A DNA stretch of 64,000 nucleotides from NCBI RefSeq assembly GCF_021277265.1, contig NZ_JAJSOH010000010.1:177139-241138 (forward strand). Direction: 5' to 3'. The stretch's first letter is position 1; every line of letters starts with the position of its first letter. The translations under genes and the position numbers were made by a program. Below the pieces are notes generated by a model, which was not told the DNA's origin, did no database searches, and saw nothing but the letters and a program-made list of their open reading frames with translations. Origin of the DNA: Kineosporia rhizophila (GTDB lineage: Bacteria > Actinomycetota > Actinomycetes > Actinomycetales > Kineosporiaceae). Below are positions 62,421 through 64,000 of this stretch, in pieces.

Positions 62421-62720
62421 GATCCCTCCTGGGGAGGAGCCGGAAGTGATCGCAGGCGACTCTCACATTCCGTGCGTACCGTACGCAATTCAGGTCACCG
62501 ACGTCCTCCGGCTTTTCTGAAAGCTTTCTTTCGCCGGGCTTAATGCACAGAAAAGACGGACCGCGTAGGCCGGGCATCACCCTCCGGGGTGCCGCCGTCA
62601 CCCAGCGAACATGCGAGTTCTGTTTATCCACAGGGATGCTCAGGGCCGCCGGGCTCCTGTCAGAATGGCTCTGCGCGTGACGATTCGTCGGTCACGTCTG
62701 GACCTCTGGGAGCCGACCGC
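62421..62720. other. Intergenic region with one DnaA-box-like 9-mer
   Basis: No gene in these 300 bp. An AT-richer stretch (62455-62560) upstream of the TetR gene probably holds its promoter, including GTACCGTACGCAAT near 62476. TTATCCACA at 62624-62632 equals the DnaA consensus, but it stands alone. Confidence 0.45.
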
Positions 62721-63788
62721 GTGGACAGCAACAACCCGACGACGGGTGAGTTCCGTCTCGACGAACCCGAAGACGTGGTCTCGTCGCAGCGTCCCCCGAT
62801 GCGCCGCCGGGGCGGCGACGACGAGGGCCGGCCGCCGCGTCTGTTCGGGTTCAGCCGCACGGTCTGGGCGATCGTGGCGGTGGTGGCGGTGATCGTCGGC
62901 GGGGTCGCCGTGGTCCAGTACACGACACGCTCGCCCAGCTACACCGCCCAGGACACGTCGCTGTCCGGGCTCGAGATCACCATTCCGGAGCCGAGCGCTT
63001 CCGATGCGTCACCGCCGGTCTCCCCCACCCCGGAGCCGTCGGCCAGTAAACGGCCCAAGGCCACCGCGACGCCCTCCGCCTCGGCCACCGAAGGCACGCC
63101 CGCGCCGGAGAACAACGGGCAGACCGGTCCCGGCCGGCCCGCCACCCCGTCCGGCCCGACCGGGGGCACCGACCCCCAGCCGTCCTCCGGCCCGGCCGAC
63201 GAGCAGGACGAGCCCACCTCCCGGCCCGACGACGACCAGGACGACAACGGCGGCTGGGACGGCTGGGACGACGGCGACGACAACGAGGGCCAGGACCAGG
63301 ACCAGGGTCAGGACGACGACCAGGGCCAGAACCCCGGGCCGGAGACCGGTCCGGGCCAGGTCCCGGTGGCCGATCCGGGCGTGAACCTCGCGGCCTCGGC
63401 CTCCGCCCAGGCCAGCAGCGCGAGCTGGGGCCTGGGGGCGGGCAACGTCACCGACGGCAGCACGCGCACCTACTGGGAGTCCAGGCCGGGCTTCCCGCAG
63501 ACGCTCACCGTCGACCTCGGCCAGGTCACCACGGTCGGCCGGGTGGCACTGTCGTCACCGTCGTTCGGCTGGGGCCCCCGCACCCAGACGATCACCGTGC
63601 TGGGCAGCGCCGACGGCTCGTCGTACCGCACACTCAAGGGCTCGTCGGCCTACCAGTTCCCCAACTCCGGCAGCCAGGCCACGGCCACCTTCACGCCCAC
63701 CGCCACCCGCTATCTGCAGCTGCGGTTCACCGGCGCCACCCAGTACGGCTCGGCCCAGCTCGCCGGCCTCTCCGTGCACTCGTCCTGA
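62721..63788 (+). CDS. Membrane-anchored protein with acidic linker and F5/8 type C (discoidin) domain
   Basis: A 355-residue protein. A cytoplasmic N-terminus of about 45 residues (MRRRGGDDEG) is followed by one span (about 47-67), placing the rest outside. A long Pro/Ser/Thr then Asp/Gln/Gly-rich linker (about 85-215) leads to a discoidin/CBM32-type jelly roll (about 220-355; NLAASASAQASS, GNVTDGSTRTYWES, LTVDLGQVTTVGRVAL). It probably binds a glycan of the envelope or of the surroundings. GTG start with GGGAG upstream; the frame is open further upstream without coding character. Confidence 0.85.
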   Translation: MDSNNPTTGEFRLDEPEDVVSSQRPPMRRRGGDDEGRPPRLFGFSRTVWAIVAVVAVIVGGVAVVQYTTRSPSYTAQDTSLSGLEITIPEPSASDASPPVSPTPEPSASKRPKATATPSASATEGTPAPENNGQTGPGRPATPSGPTGGTDPQPSSGPADEQDEPTSRPDDDQDDNGGWDGWDDGDDNEGQDQDQGQDDDQGQNPGPETGPGQVPVADPGVNLAASASAQASSASWGLGAGNVTDGSTRTYWESRPGFPQTLTVDLGQVTTVGRVALSSPSFGWGPRTQTITVLGSADGSSYRTLKGSSAYQFPNSGSQATATFTPTATRYLQLRFTGATQYGSAQLAGLSVHSS

Positions 63789-63814
63789 GCGGCCGGGCAC
63801 TCGTCCTGAGCGGC
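63776..63814 (+). repeat. 21-bp-period direct duplication at the stop codon of the discoidin gene
   Basis: GCACTCGTCCTGAGCGGC occurs at 63776-63793 and again at 63797-63814. The first copy contains the gene's TGA stop, so the duplication carries the end of the gene into the intergenic space. Confidence 0.8.
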
Positions 63815-63819
63815 TCGCC

Positions 63820-64000
63820 TCAGACGCAGGGGATCGCCGCGACCATCAGAGAACCACCCCGGGCCAGGGCCGAGAACATCACGTCGCCGCCCAGCGCCCG
63901 CACCCGGTCGAGCATGCCCGGCAGTTCGGCCCCCAGCCGCAGCTGGGCGGGACGGTTCGCGTCGTCCTCGATCTCGATCGTCAGGATGCCGTCGGCCTCG
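63820..64000 (-). CDS. C-terminal end of a sensor histidine kinase-like protein (cut by window edge)
   Basis: Sixty codons are visible. The reading LPGMLDRVRALGGDVMFSA, then GGSLMVAAIPCV and the stop is the usual end of the ATPase domain of NarL-type kinases: the helix after the G box, then two final strands. The catalytic His and membrane part lie outside the window. Confidence 0.65.
   Translation of the reverse strand, partial: EADGILTIEIEDDANRPAQLRLGAELPGMLDRVRALGGDVMFSALARGGSLMVAAIPCV

Noticed and set aside
62624..62632. A perfect DnaA box (TTATCCACA) suggesting an origin
   Set aside because: It is a single copy with no box cluster, no AT-rich unwinding region and no dnaA, dnaN or parAB genes nearby. 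One 9-mer is expected by chance in a genome.

Overview
The window is about 70 percent G+C, densely coded on both strands, and uses GTG/TTG starts often. IdeR/DtxR-type iron boxes, a SoxR-type MerR promoter, LacI-family sugar regulators, WYL and NarL-type regulators, a Tat-exported PhoX with a Cys-rich leader and a sugar ABC system without its own ATPase all point to a free-living, soil-type actinomycete. A Kineosporia-like or related lineage is plausible, but no marker in the window proves a genus. There are no rRNA or tRNA genes, CRISPR arrays, insertion sequences or phage genes, so this reads as ordinary chromosome rather than a mobile island.

Left part (1-27 kb). A NarL-type two-component pair (response regulator cut by the window edge) is followed by a membrane protein, a short-chain dehydrogenase divergent from an MmyB-type regulator, a pirin, a MinD/ParA-like ATPase with a proline-rich linker, and a DUF2975/Cro-type regulator pair. 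A four-gene ferric-siderophore ABC importer (7.9-11.9 kb) carries two IdeR boxes, and dps at 20.3 kb carries a third. Between them lie PhoX, an orphan kinase plus a degenerate kinase-like partner, and glgX. Next come an NmrA-type reductase, a cation/Ca antiporter, a VOC-DinB operon divergent from a WYL regulator, and a secreted PL3 pectate lyase. The pectate lyase has a long structured leader with three hairpins sharing one invariant heptaloop.

Middle part (27-39 kb). This is a carbohydrate region. An MFS exporter and a LacI regulator diverge around a perfect 18-bp palindrome. After a YihY-type membrane protein, the operon SBP-permease-permease-LacI-MFS faces away from a GH42 beta-galactosidase, with a CG-centred LacI-type palindrome between them. 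A secreted RTX-repeat protein follows.

Right part (39-64 kb). Two paralogous histidine kinases, each with a C-terminal membrane anchor and a small BamE/SmpA-like domain, lie beside two paralogous ClpN-like proteins and flank a TerC-type transporter; only one response regulator is present. Then follow a flavin reductase under a SoxR-type promoter, a six-PAS chemoreceptor-like soluble protein, an arginase-MFS-AlkD operon, a hydrolase-HIT pair, a deaminase-cytidylyltransferase pair, an acyltransferase-3/SGNH protein, a cutinase-type polyester hydrolase next to a TetR regulator, a discoidin-domain protein, and the C-terminus of another kinase at the edge.

Many genes show a TANNNT-like -10 six or seven bases before the start codon, suggesting that leaderless transcripts are common here.
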